Source: JBAXPV01 sp037132075
Lineage (GTDB): Bacteria > Bacteroidota > Bacteroidia > Bacteroidales > CAIXZF01
Length of the DNA: 64,000 bases
Direction of reading: 5' to 3'
Assembly (NCBI GenBank): GCA_037132075.1
Contig: JBAXPV010000009.1
Span: 57,337 to 121,336, forward strand
In this document: piece after piece, positions 1-9,025 of the stretch
How the letters are laid out: every line of letters starts with the position of its first letter
Position numbering within the stretch: position 1 is the first letter of the stretch
Position numbers and translations under genes: made by a program
The notes under the pieces: model-generated
Databases searched by the model: none
What the model was told of the DNA's origin: nothing
The model's input: only the letters and a program-made list of their open reading frames with translations

Positions 1-2
1 AT

Positions 3-377
3 TCCCGTTCCAGTAAAGCATATTTCATTGGTTCGGGCAACTCGATTCTGACAGGTTCTATCAATGGTTCCCGTTTGCCCTGGGCTTTCAGAACCGATGT
101 TAAATTTGATAAAGATATCGCAATAAGCTCCAAAGTATTCATGAATGTCTACCTCGAAATCCTGAACTTCCTGAACTCTAAAAATATCTTGTCAGTATAC
201 TCGGCAACAGGGAATCCTAAAGACGATGGTTATCTGGCTTCACCGGAAGCTCAGCCTGATATCGCCATTAAAACAGATTCACAGGCATTCATTGATATGT
301 ACCAGATCAGGGTAAATTCTCCTGGTAATTACAGCCAGCCCAGAAGAATCAGATTGGGTGTAGCCCTGAATTTTTAA
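3..377 (+). CDS. TonB-dependent receptor, C-terminal end (partial)
   Basis: This is the last ~124 codons of a gene that begins before the window; the reading frame is open from base 3. The product ends in alternating hydrophobic strands and terminates in Phe (LGVALNF), as outer-membrane beta-barrels do. The stretch with PWAFRTDVKFDKDI and VYLEILNFLNSKNI is typical of the last strands of Bacteroidota TonB-dependent receptors or oligogenes of that class. The next gene starts 26 bases after the stop on the same strand and encodes a T9SS-exported protein, so the two are probably cotranscribed. The substrate cannot be told because the plug and most of the barrel are missing. Confidence 0.75.
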   Translation, partial: SRSSKAYFIGSGNSILTGSINGSRLPWAFRTDVKFDKDIAISSKVFMNVYLEILNFLNSKNILSVYSATGNPKDDGYLASPEAQPDIAIKTDSQAFIDMYQIRVNSPGNYSQPRRIRLGVALNF

Positions 378-403
378 TTTTGAAAATCATTAATTTTTAT
401 ACA

Positions 404-3400
404 ATGAAAATCATTGTCCGATTGTTATTAATTGCCTTTCTTGGTATCGTCATAACGGATGTCTCATATGCATACAAGAATCTGGACGCTACACCCAAAG
501 CGCAGATCCCAAAGAATACAACTGCAGGTTGTGCTCCTGGTGCGGGGTTCGCTGATTTACAGGTAAATAACGTTCGCTGCCGGATTAATACCGGTGGTGA
601 TATGTGGTGGGACCTTCAAGGGGTTGCAAAATATTTTGTACCTGGAAACACAGAAAAAACATCTATGTATTCTGGCTCCCTTTGGATCGGAGGTCTTGAT
701 GTTAATGGTCAGTTAAAGCTTGCTGCCCAGCGTTACAGAAGTAATGGAAATGATTTTTGGCCTGGCCCGCTTACTATTGATGGTAATGCTTCTATTGAAC
801 CTGAGGTATGCGCTCAATATGATAAGCTCTTCCGAATTAAGAAAGCTGACGTTCAGGAGTTTTTGAAATGGCAAAACGATAAACCTTCTTTCCCAAATTA
901 TCAGGTCCCTGAATCGATTAAAAACTGGCCGGGTAATGGCGACGAATCAAAAGGACAGAGTGCATTTCTGGCTCCGTTTAAAGATGTTAATGAAGATGGT
1001 GTGTATAGCTGGGAAGATGGCGATTATCCATATTATGACTTTTCTAATGCCTTGTGCAAAACAGCGATTCCTACCCCTGAGACACAGGCAGGTATCGTAA
1101 GAGGTGGTATCCTTGCCGATCAGGTCCTGAAAGGGGATGAGACGCTATGGTGGGTTTTCAATGACAAAGGAAATATTCATAGTGAAACGGGTGGAAGCCC
1201 GATCGGTTTTGAAATCAGGGCTCAGGCTTTTGGTTTTTCTACCAATGATGAAATCAATAGTATGACATTTTATTCCTATGAAATCATCAACCGTTCAACC
1301 TACCGCCTGACCGATACTTATTTCAGCCAGTGGGTTGATACTGACCTCGGGAATGCCTGGGATGACTATGTCGGATGTGATGTCTTAAGAGGTTTGGGAT
1401 ATTGTTATAATGGAAAAAATGTTGACGGTTCTGGAAAGGCCGAGGAATATGGCACACAACCTCCTGCTGTTGGTGTTGACTTTTTCCAGGGACCCTATAT
1501 GGACCCTGATGGATTGGACAATCCAAGATTGGATGCACAGGACAAACTGATTATTGGTGAAGGGATCAACGGTGTTAACTTTGGTGATGGAATCATAGAC
1601 AATGAGCGTTTCGGAATGAGGCGTTTTGTTTACCATACCAATTGTTCGTCAGGCCCAACCTGTGACCCGAGTAAAGCGCCGGAGTATTATAACCTTCTTC
1701 GCGGCATTTGGAAAGATGGTATCAAGATGCGTTATGGTGGCAATGCACACCCCTCTTCCGGCGCAACAGGTCCGGATTGTGATTTTATGTTCCCAGCAGA
1801 TTCTGACCCGGTTAACTGGGGCACCGGCGGTGTTCAGCCTGCTGGTTATATTACCGGCGCCGGAGGAACAGGAATTACCTGGACCGAAGCCAACGTAGGA
1901 AACCCACCCAATGACAGACGTTTTATGCAATCAGCCGGCCCTTTCGAATTGCTACCCGGTGCTGTAAATTATATTACTGTTGGTATTCCCTGGGCTCGTG
2001 CCACTTCCGGCGGCCCATGGGCTTCTGTTATGGCACTGAGACTCGTCGATGACAAATGCCAGAAACTGTTTGATAACTGCTTTAAAGTCCTGGAAGGCCC
2101 TGACCATCCAGATCTAATCGTTCAGGAACTCGATAGGGAAATTATTTTGTACCTCAAGAACTATAAAGGTTCAAACAATGAATTTGAAAACTATACAGAA
2201 TTAGATCCTAATATCATTACTCCTGATAGTGTTGTGATTTCTGGTGGCGACACTTCTTATGTGCAGCCAGTAAAACAATGGGATAACTTATATCATTTTG
2301 AAGGATACCAAATCTTCCAGCTTGTTGATGCCACAGTGACGGACTTTATGAATCCGGATTTAGCACGTCAGGTTGCCGAGGTTGATATTAAAAACGGGGT
2401 GTTGACTGTTATAAACTTCAATTACAATCAGGAATTGCAAGCCAATGTCCCTGTAAAAATGGTTGATGGAACCGATAAAGGAATCAGTCATTCTTTCACA
2501 ATTAATGAAGATCAGTTTGCCAGTGGTGACAAACGGCTCGTAAACCATAAGCAATATTACTTTGTTGCAGTGGCATATGGGTTTAATAACTACATGACCT
2601 ATTCTGAAGACCCGAACGTTAAAGACGGATTGAAAGGGCAGAAAAAGCCTTACCTCATTGGCCGTAAACAGCCTAAAGTCGCTACTGGTATTCCTCATAT
2701 AACAAGTATGGAAGCCAATGGCACTGAAATCCATTCTATTTATGGCGCAGGTCCAAAGATTACCAGGGTTGAAGGCCAGGGTAACGGTGGAATGGCTCTT
2801 GAATGGTCAAAAGAAAGCGTTGATGCCCTGATGGCCCAGACTGATACTCCTTTCATCCTGAGAAATCCTGTTTATGCGAATAATAAAGGACCAGTGAATA
2901 TCAAGGTGATCGATCCCCTTAATGTCAAGAAAGCTGACTATAAACTTAAGTTTGTTGTTGGTGCCGGTGGCGTTAGCAGAGCTAATTGGATTTTATATGA
3001 AAATGTGGGCGGTACTGATGTGATTGTTGATACCTCGCTCGTCAATATTTCTGTTGATAATGAACAACTCATTCTGGAGAGAGGCATTTCTGTACAAATT
3101 AGTCAGACTTACAACCCTGGTGATGATAATGCCATAAACAACGGATATGTTGAGTCCTCAATTTCGTTTGCAGATAGTTCTGAGATTTGGCTGACTTCTG
3201 TTCCTGATATCGATAGCCCCGGGCCTTGGAACTGGATCCGTTCAGGTGTTCTTGATGATAAAGACATTCCGGACAACAACGACTGGAATATGCCGACAAA
3301 ACCTTGGGATGCCGGCGAATTCTTTGAAAAAATGGTTGGGCGTACCTGGGCTCCTTATAACCTCACTGCTCTGAGTAGTCAGGATGGTGGCACAGGTCCG

Positions 3401-4522
3401 GCATACAGTTATCCTTCAAAGTACCAATACAAAATGTCGGATTTGGCAAGTGTTAATATTGTCATTACCGCTGATAAATCTAAATGGACTCGCTGTCCTG
3501 TTATTGAGATGTGTCCTGATAAGTCATTGGCTGAAGGAAGTAAAGAACGCTTTGACGTTAGGTCTGCACCTTCTGTTGATAAGGACGGCAAATCAAACCC
3601 TGGCGGAAGTGTTAGCACCGATCCCAATGACCCTAATTTCATTAGCACAACTGGTATGGGTTGGTTCCCGGGATATGCAATCAACCTTGAGACAGGTGAA
3701 AGGCTCAATATGATGTTTGGCGAAGATTCCTGGCTGGTTTCTGAAAACGGTCGTGATATGTTATGGAATCCAACAGATATGGATCCTAACGCTCCTTACC
3801 TTAGCAAGCATTTCCTTAATCCTATGGGAAAAGCCATTTTCGGAGGTAAGCATTATGTATATGTAATGGCTCATACTTATGGTGTTGATCCAACAGCTCC
3901 TGTAAATGTGGATTGCCCATCCTATGACTTTGGTCAATGGGTTCGTGGCATTATCGAAGATGCAAATTTCAGGATTTATGGCTACCTCAGTGCTATGTAT
4001 GTGAACATTCCAATGGCAGTGACCAATAAACCCTGGTTAGGCAATGATGCTACTGTTCGTATTCGTGTTACCAAACCTTATGCGCAGCATTTCTCCACTG
4101 CGCAGCAAGATGCTTTAAGTCCTGAGAATAACAACTGGCCTTTGTATACTTTCTCAACGGGTGATATCGCTACAATCACGCAAAGCAACCCCGTCGCGAA
4201 GTCAGCTCTGGATATTATAAATATTGTGCCGAACCCTTATTATGCATTCTCTGCATATGAAACTGATCAGCTTGATAACAGGGTTAAAATAACAAACCTG
4301 CCTGAGCAATGTACTATTTCAATTTATACGGTCAATGGAACCTTGGTTCGTAAGATCACCAAAGATGCGTCGATAACTTCTGTAGATTGGGATTTGAAAA
4401 ATTCAGCAGGTATTCCTATTGCTGGTGGTGTATATATTATCCATGTTAATGCACCGGGCATCGGAGAGAAAGTGATTAAATGGTTCGGTTCATTACGACC
4501 AGTCGATTTGAATGCATTCTAA
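404..4522 (+). CDS. Large secreted protein with T9SS-type C-terminal domain
   Basis: A 1372-residue exported protein. I chose the ATG at 404 because it is followed directly by a signal peptide (residues 1-23, ending SYA); the longer frame from a TTG at 380 would bury it. Around residue 194 there is an Asp-rich loop (DVNEDGVYSWEDGDYP) resembling a calcium-binding repeat. From about residue 1270 the sequence IVPNPYYAF followed by strands and GGVYIIHV matches a T9SS type A sorting domain. Proteins of this layout are found between a TonB-dependent receptor and a PorV/PorQ-like barrel in many Bacteroidota, which is the order seen here. The function is unknown; surface display or secretion through T9SS is inferred from the C-terminus. 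Confidence 0.85.
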   Translation: MKIIVRLLLIAFLGIVITDVSYAYKNLDATPKAQIPKNTTAGCAPGAGFADLQVNNVRCRINTGGDMWWDLQGVAKYFVPGNTEKTSMYSGSLWIGGLDVNGQLKLAAQRYRSNGNDFWPGPLTIDGNASIEPEVCAQYDKLFRIKKADVQEFLKWQNDKPSFPNYQVPESIKNWPGNGDESKGQSAFLAPFKDVNEDGVYSWEDGDYPYYDFSNALCKTAIPTPETQAGIVRGGILADQVLKGDETLWWVFNDKGNIHSETGGSPIGFEIRAQAFGFSTNDEINSMTFYSYEIINRSTYRLTDTYFSQWVDTDLGNAWDDYVGCDVLRGLGYCYNGKNVDGSGKAEEYGTQPPAVGVDFFQGPYMDPDGLDNPRLDAQDKLIIGEGINGVNFGDGIIDNERFGMRRFVYHTNCSSGPTCDPSKAPEYYNLLRGIWKDGIKMRYGGNAHPSSGATGPDCDFMFPADSDPVNWGTGGVQPAGYITGAGGTGITWTEANVGNPPNDRRFMQSAGPFELLPGAVNYITVGIPWARATSGGPWASVMALRLVDDKCQKLFDNCFKVLEGPDHPDLIVQELDREIILYLKNYKGSNNEFENYTELDPNIITPDSVVISGGDTSYVQPVKQWDNLYHFEGYQIFQLVDATVTDFMNPDLARQVAEVDIKNGVLTVINFNYNQELQANVPVKMVDGTDKGISHSFTINEDQFASGDKRLVNHKQYYFVAVAYGFNNYMTYSEDPNVKDGLKGQKKPYLIGRKQPKVATGIPHITSMEANGTEIHSIYGAGPKITRVEGQGNGGMALEWSKESVDALMAQTDTPFILRNPVYANNKGPVNIKVIDPLNVKKADYKLKFVVGAGGVSRANWILYENVGGTDVIVDTSLVNISVDNEQLILERGISVQISQTYNPGDDNAINNGYVESSISFADSSEIWLTSVPDIDSPGPWNWIRSGVLDDKDIPDNNDWNMPTKPWDAGEFFEKMVGRTWAPYNLTALSSQDGGTGPAYSYPSKYQYKMSDLASVNIVITADKSKWTRCPVIEMCPDKSLAEGSKERFDVRSAPSVDKDGKSNPGGSVSTDPNDPNFISTTGMGWFPGYAINLETGERLNMMFGEDSWLVSENGRDMLWNPTDMDPNAPYLSKHFLNPMGKAIFGGKHYVYVMAHTYGVDPTAPVNVDCPSYDFGQWVRGIIEDANFRIYGYLSAMYVNIPMAVTNKPWLGNDATVRIRVTKPYAQHFSTAQQDALSPENNNWPLYTFSTGDIATITQSNPVAKSALDIINIVPNPYYAFSAYETDQLDNRVKITNLPEQCTISIYTVNGTLVRKITKDASITSVDWDLKNSAGIPIAGGVYIIHVNAPGIGEKVIKWFGSLRPVDLNAF

Positions 4523-4562
4523 GAAAACACGAAACATATTGTTAATATCAATATAAGAAAAG

Positions 4563-5630
4563 ATGAACAAGAATTTTAACTATATACTTGCACTCACATT
4601 GACTGCTGCGCTTTGTTTCCCTGTTCTGCATGGCTTTGCGGGCAATAAGGACCGTTCCGGCTCTGCAGGCGCCTCAGAATTGCTCATCAATCCCTGGGCA
4701 AGGGGCAGCGGACTCGGAAATAGCAATGTTGCCAATGTTAAAGGACTGGAAGCAGGCTTTAACAATGTAGCGGGCTTTTCCTTTACACAGCAGACCGAGT
4801 TGAATTTTTCCCATACCGATTGGTTTCATGGTAGCGGTATTGCCGTCAATAACTTCGGATTGGCTCAAAGGATCAGTGAATCCAGCGTTATAGGATTTTC
4901 TATTATGTCAATGAAGTTTGGTGATATCCAAAAAACAACGGTTGAAAGTCCTGACCCTTCCTTAGGCAGTATCGGAACATTTACCCCTTCCTTGTTAAAT
5001 ATTGCACTGTCGTACTCGAAAGCTTTCTCTAACAGTATTTATGGAGGAATTACTTTCCGGGTCATCAACGAAGCGGTGTCCGATATGTCAGCTCAAGGTG
5101 TCGCTCTGGATGCTGGAATTCAATATGTAACAGGAGAAACTGAAAACATCCATTTTGGCATTTCGTTAAAGAATGTTGGCCCTACAATGAAGTTTAAAGG
5201 TGACGGTCTGTCTTTCAGAGGTTATATTCCCGGGAAGTCAACTCAGTTTACCGTTGAACAACGTTCAGCTCAGTATGAGTTACCTGCTCAGTTGAATATC
5301 GGAATTGCCTATGACATTAAATTGGCTGAAATGCACAAACTTACCATCAGTGGCGCTTTCGTTTCTAATTCATTTTCAAAAGACAATTTCGACCTGGGTG
5401 CCGAATACAGTCTTGGAAACTACCTGATGCTCAGAGCTGCTTATACCTACGAGCAAGGCCTTTGGACTACTGAAGAAAGAACAACGGCTTTCACTGGCCC
5501 TAGTGCAGGATGCACTGTCCAGGTCCCATTTAATAAAGAAAAAGGATCATCTTTTGCAGTTGACTATTCATACCGTACAACAAATCCTTTTGGTGGGAAT
5601 CATTGTATTGGTATAAGAGTTAATTTGTAA
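4563..5630 (+). CDS. PorV/PorQ family outer-membrane protein
   Basis: A 355-residue protein with a signal peptide (residues 1-26, ending GFA) followed by a predicted beta-barrel ending in IGIRVNL. The early motif SAGASELLINPWARGSGLGNSNVANVKG and the phrase FNNVAGFSF are the hallmark of the PorV/PorQ family, where an alanine- and asparagine-rich start precedes the barrel. PorV proteins act in the T9SS outer-membrane attachment complex and shuttle cargo; paralogues often pair with one dedicated cargo. It lies 40 bases after the large T9SS cargo gene, so a cargo-shuttle pairing is a reasonable inference. It is probably a paralogue and not the housekeeping PorV. Confidence 0.8.
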   Translation: MNKNFNYILALTLTAALCFPVLHGFAGNKDRSGSAGASELLINPWARGSGLGNSNVANVKGLEAGFNNVAGFSFTQQTELNFSHTDWFHGSGIAVNNFGLAQRISESSVIGFSIMSMKFGDIQKTTVESPDPSLGSIGTFTPSLLNIALSYSKAFSNSIYGGITFRVINEAVSDMSAQGVALDAGIQYVTGETENIHFGISLKNVGPTMKFKGDGLSFRGYIPGKSTQFTVEQRSAQYELPAQLNIGIAYDIKLAEMHKLTISGAFVSNSFSKDNFDLGAEYSLGNYLMLRAAYTYEQGLWTTEERTTAFTGPSAGCTVQVPFNKEKGSSFAVDYSYRTTNPFGGNHCIGIRVNL

Positions 5631-5633
5631 AAA

Positions 5634-5664
5634 TTTGAGAATTTAAATAATTACAGTATTTTTG
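5634..5664 (+). promoter_or_regulatory. Bacteroidota promoter for greA
   Basis: TTTG at 5634-5637, a 19-base spacer, and TATTTTTG at 5657-5664 match the -33 TTTG / -7 TAnnTTTG consensus with ideal spacing. It lies 64 bases before the greA start and begins 4 bases after the preceding stop codon. Confidence 0.65.
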
Positions 5665-5670
5665 CCTCCG

Positions 5671-5698
5671 AAGAAGGCCCTTGAAAAAGGGTCTTCTT
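5671..5698 (+). terminator. 12-bp hairpin in the greA leader / after the PorV-like gene
   Basis: AAGAAGGCCCTT (5671-5682), loop GAAA, AAGGGTCTTCTT (5687-5698) form a 12-bp stem with a single G-U wobble and a GNRA tetraloop, followed by AATTTATT. It could end the upstream transcript. Because the greA promoter lies just before it, it would also sit at the very 5' end of the greA mRNA, so it may be an attenuator. Confidence 0.6.
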
Positions 5699-5727
5699 AA
5701 TTTATTGTCTGAAAATCAATAATAACC

Positions 5728-6204
5728 ATGTCGCAAATCAGGTATTATACCGCTGAAGGCCTACAGAAATTGAGTGAGGAAGTAACCCATCTTATTATGG
5801 TGGAACGGCCTTATATTTCTCAGCAAATTGCTGAAGCCAGGGATAAAGGTGATCTCTCGGAAAATGCCGAGTATGACGCTGCCAAAAACGCCCAGGGAAT
5901 GTTGGAGATGAAGATTTCCAAACTCCAGGCTATCATCAGCAATGCCCGTCTGATCGATGAATCTAAAATCGATGAGTCTAAAGTTTTAATACTTTCTAAG
6001 GTTAAAATCAGGAACCTTAAGAACAATATGGAGATGACCTATACCTTGGTCCCTGAAAATGAGGCTGAAGTTAAATCCGGGAGGATATCAGTAAATTCAC
6101 CGATAGCCCAAGGATTGCTGGGGAAATCTGTTGGCGATAAGGTTGAAATTCAGGTCCCTGCCGGTATAGTTCCTTTTGAAATCATTGAAATTTCCAGGCT
6201 GTAA
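5728..6204 (+). CDS. greA: Transcription elongation factor GreA
   Basis: A 158-residue cytoplasmic protein of normal GreA length. GreA stimulates the intrinsic RNA-cleavage activity of backtracked RNA polymerase. The N-terminal coiled coil (roughly residues 8-75) carries the tip segment EARDKGDLSENAEYDAAK, whose acidic residues reach the polymerase active site. The C-terminal FKBP-like domain ends in GDKVEIQVPAG and IPFEIIEI-like strands. The HIT gene follows after 2 bases, so the two are probably one operon. A consensus promoter and a strong leader hairpin precede the gene. Confidence 0.96.
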   Translation: MSQIRYYTAEGLQKLSEEVTHLIMVERPYISQQIAEARDKGDLSENAEYDAAKNAQGMLEMKISKLQAIISNARLIDESKIDESKVLILSKVKIRNLKNNMEMTYTLVPENEAEVKSGRISVNSPIAQGLLGKSVGDKVEIQVPAGIVPFEIIEISRL

Positions 6205-6206
6205 TC

Positions 6207-6602
6207 ATGGCAACGATATTCACTAAAATTGTAAAAGGCGAGATTCCTTGCTACAAGCTTGCTGAGGATGATAATTTTTTGGCTTTTCTCGACATCAACC
6301 CCTTGGCGAAAGGCCATGCCCTTGTGATCCCTAAAAATGAAGTAGATTATATTTTTGATATAGAAAGTCCACTTTATAACGACTTATGGGCCTTTGCCAA
6401 AAAAGTGGCCCTTGCTGTAAAACAAGTCATGCCCTGTGAAAAGATTGGGATTGCTGTGATTGGTCTCGAAGTAGCCCATGCACATATCCACCTGGTGCCG
6501 ATCAACAAAGTTTCTGATCTTGATTTTTCCCGGCCGAAGCTAAATCTCGAGGCAGCGGAATTGGCACAAATTGCCTCCCGGATCTCTGCTGCTATCAAAT
6601 AA
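6207..6602 (+). CDS. HIT family nucleotide hydrolase/transferase
   Basis: A 131-residue histidine-triad protein. The N-terminal TIFTKIVKGEIPCYKL and the catalytic triad AHAHIHLVP (His91, His93, His95; His93 would be the nucleophile) are diagnostic of the Hint/HIT branch, which hydrolyses nucleoside phosphoramidates or adenylylated substrates. It follows greA by 2 bases and converges on ruvC with only 14 bases between the stops; I see no clear terminator in that gap. The physiological substrate cannot be told from sequence. Confidence 0.93.
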   Translation: MATIFTKIVKGEIPCYKLAEDDNFLAFLDINPLAKGHALVIPKNEVDYIFDIESPLYNDLWAFAKKVALAVKQVMPCEKIGIAVIGLEVAHAHIHLVPINKVSDLDFSRPKLNLEAAELAQIASRISAAIK

Positions 6603-6616
6603 AAGTTTAAGTACGT

Positions 6617-7174
6617 TTAGCTTTTTTTTACCCGCTCCGGGTTCTGGTTCAGAAAGGCTTCCCATCCTGTATATTTTGTTATCCCTGGAGCCGGCTCCCT
6701 TTGAAAATAATGACAAACTGCCGCAGCCAGCCCATCAGTAGCATCCAATTGTATCGTTTGGTCTTTGATTTTTAGCAGGCTAAAGAGCATCGCGGCTACT
6801 TGCTCCTTGGAGGCGCTGCCACTTCCTGTAATCGATTGCTTGATCTTTCGTGGAGCATACTCAAAGATAGGAACATCTTTAAACAGGGCCGCTGCAATGG
6901 CAACGCCCTGGGCTCGGCCGAGTTTCAGCATGGATTGAACATTTTTTCCAAAAAAGGGTGCTTCGATAGCAAGTTCGTCTGGTTTGTGTTTCTCGATCAA
7001 TTCAAGTGTTGTCAAAAAAATCCGTTTCAGCTTTAAGGCATGATCCGTAATTTTACTGAGTTTCTCTACGCCCATATCCACAAAGAATACCTCATTCCCT
7101 TTGTTGATGATCACACCATATCCCATGATATTGGTTCCGGGATCGATGCCAAGGATGATTTTTTCTTTTACCAT
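6617..7174 (-). CDS. ruvC: Crossover junction endodeoxyribonuclease RuvC
   Basis: A 185-residue Holliday-junction resolvase that works with RuvAB. The RNase H-like fold is visible from ILGIDPGTNIMGYGV at the start. The four acidic catalytic positions are Asp11, Glu71 (in AIEAPFFGKN), Asp144 and Asp147 (in LDATDGLAAAVCHY). Length is normal. It is the last gene of the minus-strand group queA-ispD-ruvC, 24 bases after the ispD stop, and faces the HIT gene. Confidence 0.95.
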   Translation of the reverse strand: MVKEKIILGIDPGTNIMGYGVIINKGNEVFFVDMGVEKLSKITDHALKLKRIFLTTLELIEKHKPDELAIEAPFFGKNVQSMLKLGRAQGVAIAAALFKDVPIFEYAPRKIKQSITGSGSASKEQVAAMLFSLLKIKDQTIQLDATDGLAAAVCHYFQREPAPGITKYTGWEAFLNQNPERVKKS

Positions 7175-7198
7175 GGAATTGGGATAAATGGAGGTTAA

Positions 7199-7867
7199 TT
7201 ACCTATCAATTAGTGTGTTGGCAAATAAAAGGTCCTGGGGTGTCGTTATTTTTATGTTAAGGCTTTCACCTGCAACTGTTTGTATCTTTTCACCTGCCTG
7301 TTCAAGCACACTGGCGTCATCAGTGAAATTAACAGAATATGCTTGTTTATAGGCATTTAAGAGAATTTTAGTTTCAAATAATTGCGGGGTTTGAACGGAA
7401 TACAAATTTTGCCTGGGCTCCAGGTGACTTTCATTTCCTTCAATCCGTCTCAATGATTCTACAACGGGCATTACCGGTGTGGCGTTACCATATTGTAAAG
7501 CTTTTTCGATTAGCCGACTAAGTAATTTGGGGCTAAAAAAGGGACGAACACCGTCATGGATTGCTGTTAGCCCGGCTTCGTTTTGGATTATACCCAGGCC
7601 ATTTTTTACGGACTGGAACCTGCTCGCACCACCTGAAACTAGTTTATGTGGGATTTCCACTGAAAATGTTTTACAGATTTGCTTCCATGTTTCCAATTCG
7701 TTTTCAGGAAGCACAAGGATGAAATTCGCTTTTGGTTGCTGGGAATAAGCATTGTCTAAAGTCTTTAACAATATAGGCCTTCCTGCAATTTCAAGGAATT
7801 GTTTCGGGATGTCGGAACCCATACGGCTTCCGGTTCCACCAGCAACGATCAGGAAATTCCGGATCAA
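7199..7867 (-). CDS. ispD: 2-C-methyl-D-erythritol 4-phosphate cytidylyltransferase
   Basis: A 222-residue enzyme of the MEP isoprenoid pathway that transfers CMP from CTP to methylerythritol phosphate. The nucleotide-binding motif AGGTGSRMGSDIPKQFLEIAGRPIL at the N-terminus is cited here only in part (AGGTGSRMG and PKQF); AIHDGVRPF and DDASVLEQAG further on are also typical. It sits 5 bases after queA and before ruvC. A second MEP enzyme, ispG, is encoded elsewhere in the window (37.7 kb), so the organism makes isoprenoids by this route. Confidence 0.95.
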   Translation of the reverse strand: MIRNFLIVAGGTGSRMGSDIPKQFLEIAGRPILLKTLDNAYSQQPKANFILVLPENELETWKQICKTFSVEIPHKLVSGGASRFQSVKNGLGIIQNEAGLTAIHDGVRPFFSPKLLSRLIEKALQYGNATPVMPVVESLRRIEGNESHLEPRQNLYSVQTPQLFETKILLNAYKQAYSVNFTDDASVLEQAGEKIQTVAGESLNIKITTPQDLLFANTLIDR

Positions 7868-7872
7868 AAATA

Positions 7873-8922
7873 CTAGAGGATTAACATGGCATCACCAAAA
7901 GTGAAGAACCTGTATTTTTCTTCTATTGCTATCTGATAGGCTTTGATGAGGAAATCAAAATCAGCGAAGGCAGCGGTTTGCATCATCATCGGGCTCATCG
8001 GCAGATGGAAGTTGGTAACCATAGCTGATGCGATGTTGAACTCGTAAGGTGGGAAGATGAATTTATTTGACCAGCCTTTAAAAGGTTTTAAATGACCTTG
8101 AATAGAGACAGAGGATTCAATTGCTTTCATCGTCGTAGTTCCAATAGCTACAATATGATTGCGGCTGTCTTTGGCTTTATTTACTACTTCCGAATTTCTC
8201 TCGTCAATATAGACTTCTTCAGAGTCCATTTTATGCTTGGTAAGATCTTCTACGTCGATGGTACGGAAATTTCCGAGGCCAGCATGAAGCGTAACCTCGG
8301 CGAAGTTAATCCCTTTGATTTCCATGCGTTTCATGAGCTCACGGCTGAAATGCAGACCGGCAGTAGGCGCAACAACAGCCCCTTCATGTTTGGCATAAAT
8401 CGTTTGGTAACGTTCTTTATCCTCTGGTTCAACCGCACGTTTGTGGATCTTTGGCAGCGGAGGTTTGCCAAGTTTGTCGATGGTCTTTTTGAATTCATCA
8501 TAAGGGCCATCAAACAGAAAACGTAAAGTTCTTCCACGTGAAGTTGTATTGTCGATGACTTCAGCAACCAGGGCATCGTCATCACCGAAATACAACTTAT
8601 TACCAATCCTGATCTTTCGGGCAGGATCGACCAGTACATCCCAAAGGCGACTCTCTTTGTTGAGTTCCCGCAACAGGAAAACTTCTATTTTAGCACCGGT
8701 TTTCTCTTTCTCGCCATAGAGACGAGCCGGAAAGACCTTGGTGTTGTTGATGATGAAGACGTCTCCTTCACCAAAATAATCTAATAAGTCCTTGAACTTT
8801 TTGTGTTCAATGGTTTGATCTTTCCTGTTCAGAATCATCAGACGTGAGTTGTCGCGATCAGCAACAGGGTGGTCAGCGATTAATTCAGGAGGAAGATGAA
8901 ATCGAAACTGCGACAGCTTCAT
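7873..8922 (-). CDS. queA: tRNA preQ1(34) S-adenosylmethionine ribosyltransferase-isomerase
   Basis: A 349-residue enzyme that adds the epoxycyclopentane ring to preQ1 in tRNA, a late step of queuosine synthesis. Family motifs include LSQFRFHLPPELIADHP at the start, FIINNTKVFPARL, VVAPTAGLHFS and TLHAGLGNFR. Full length. It leads a minus-strand group with ispD and ruvC. A gap of 103 bases separates it from truB upstream, and this gap holds a TAnnTTTG-type element on the minus strand, so it probably has its own promoter in addition to any read-through. Confidence 0.96.
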   Translation of the reverse strand: MKLSQFRFHLPPELIADHPVADRDNSRLMILNRKDQTIEHKKFKDLLDYFGEGDVFIINNTKVFPARLYGEKEKTGAKIEVFLLRELNKESRLWDVLVDPARKIRIGNKLYFGDDDALVAEVIDNTTSRGRTLRFLFDGPYDEFKKTIDKLGKPPLPKIHKRAVEPEDKERYQTIYAKHEGAVVAPTAGLHFSRELMKRMEIKGINFAEVTLHAGLGNFRTIDVEDLTKHKMDSEEVYIDERNSEVVNKAKDSRNHIVAIGTTTMKAIESSVSIQGHLKPFKGWSNKFIFPPYEFNIASAMVTNFHLPMSPMMMQTAAFADFDFLIKAYQIAIEEKYRFFTFGDAMLIL

Positions 8923-8979
8923 ATATAAAATTCAGGTTAACAAACCGTTATTTAAACGGATTATAAAGGAAAAAGTTTG

Positions 8980-8987
8980 CAAAAATA
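8980..8987 (-). promoter_or_regulatory. -7 element upstream of queA
   Basis: On the minus strand the bases read TATTTTTG (TAnnTTTG), 58 bases before the queA start. A good -33 TTTG at the right distance is not obvious. Confidence 0.4.
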
Positions 8988-9025
8988 CAATATTTTTTTG
9001 CAAAAAGCAAGAGGAAACGCTAGGC

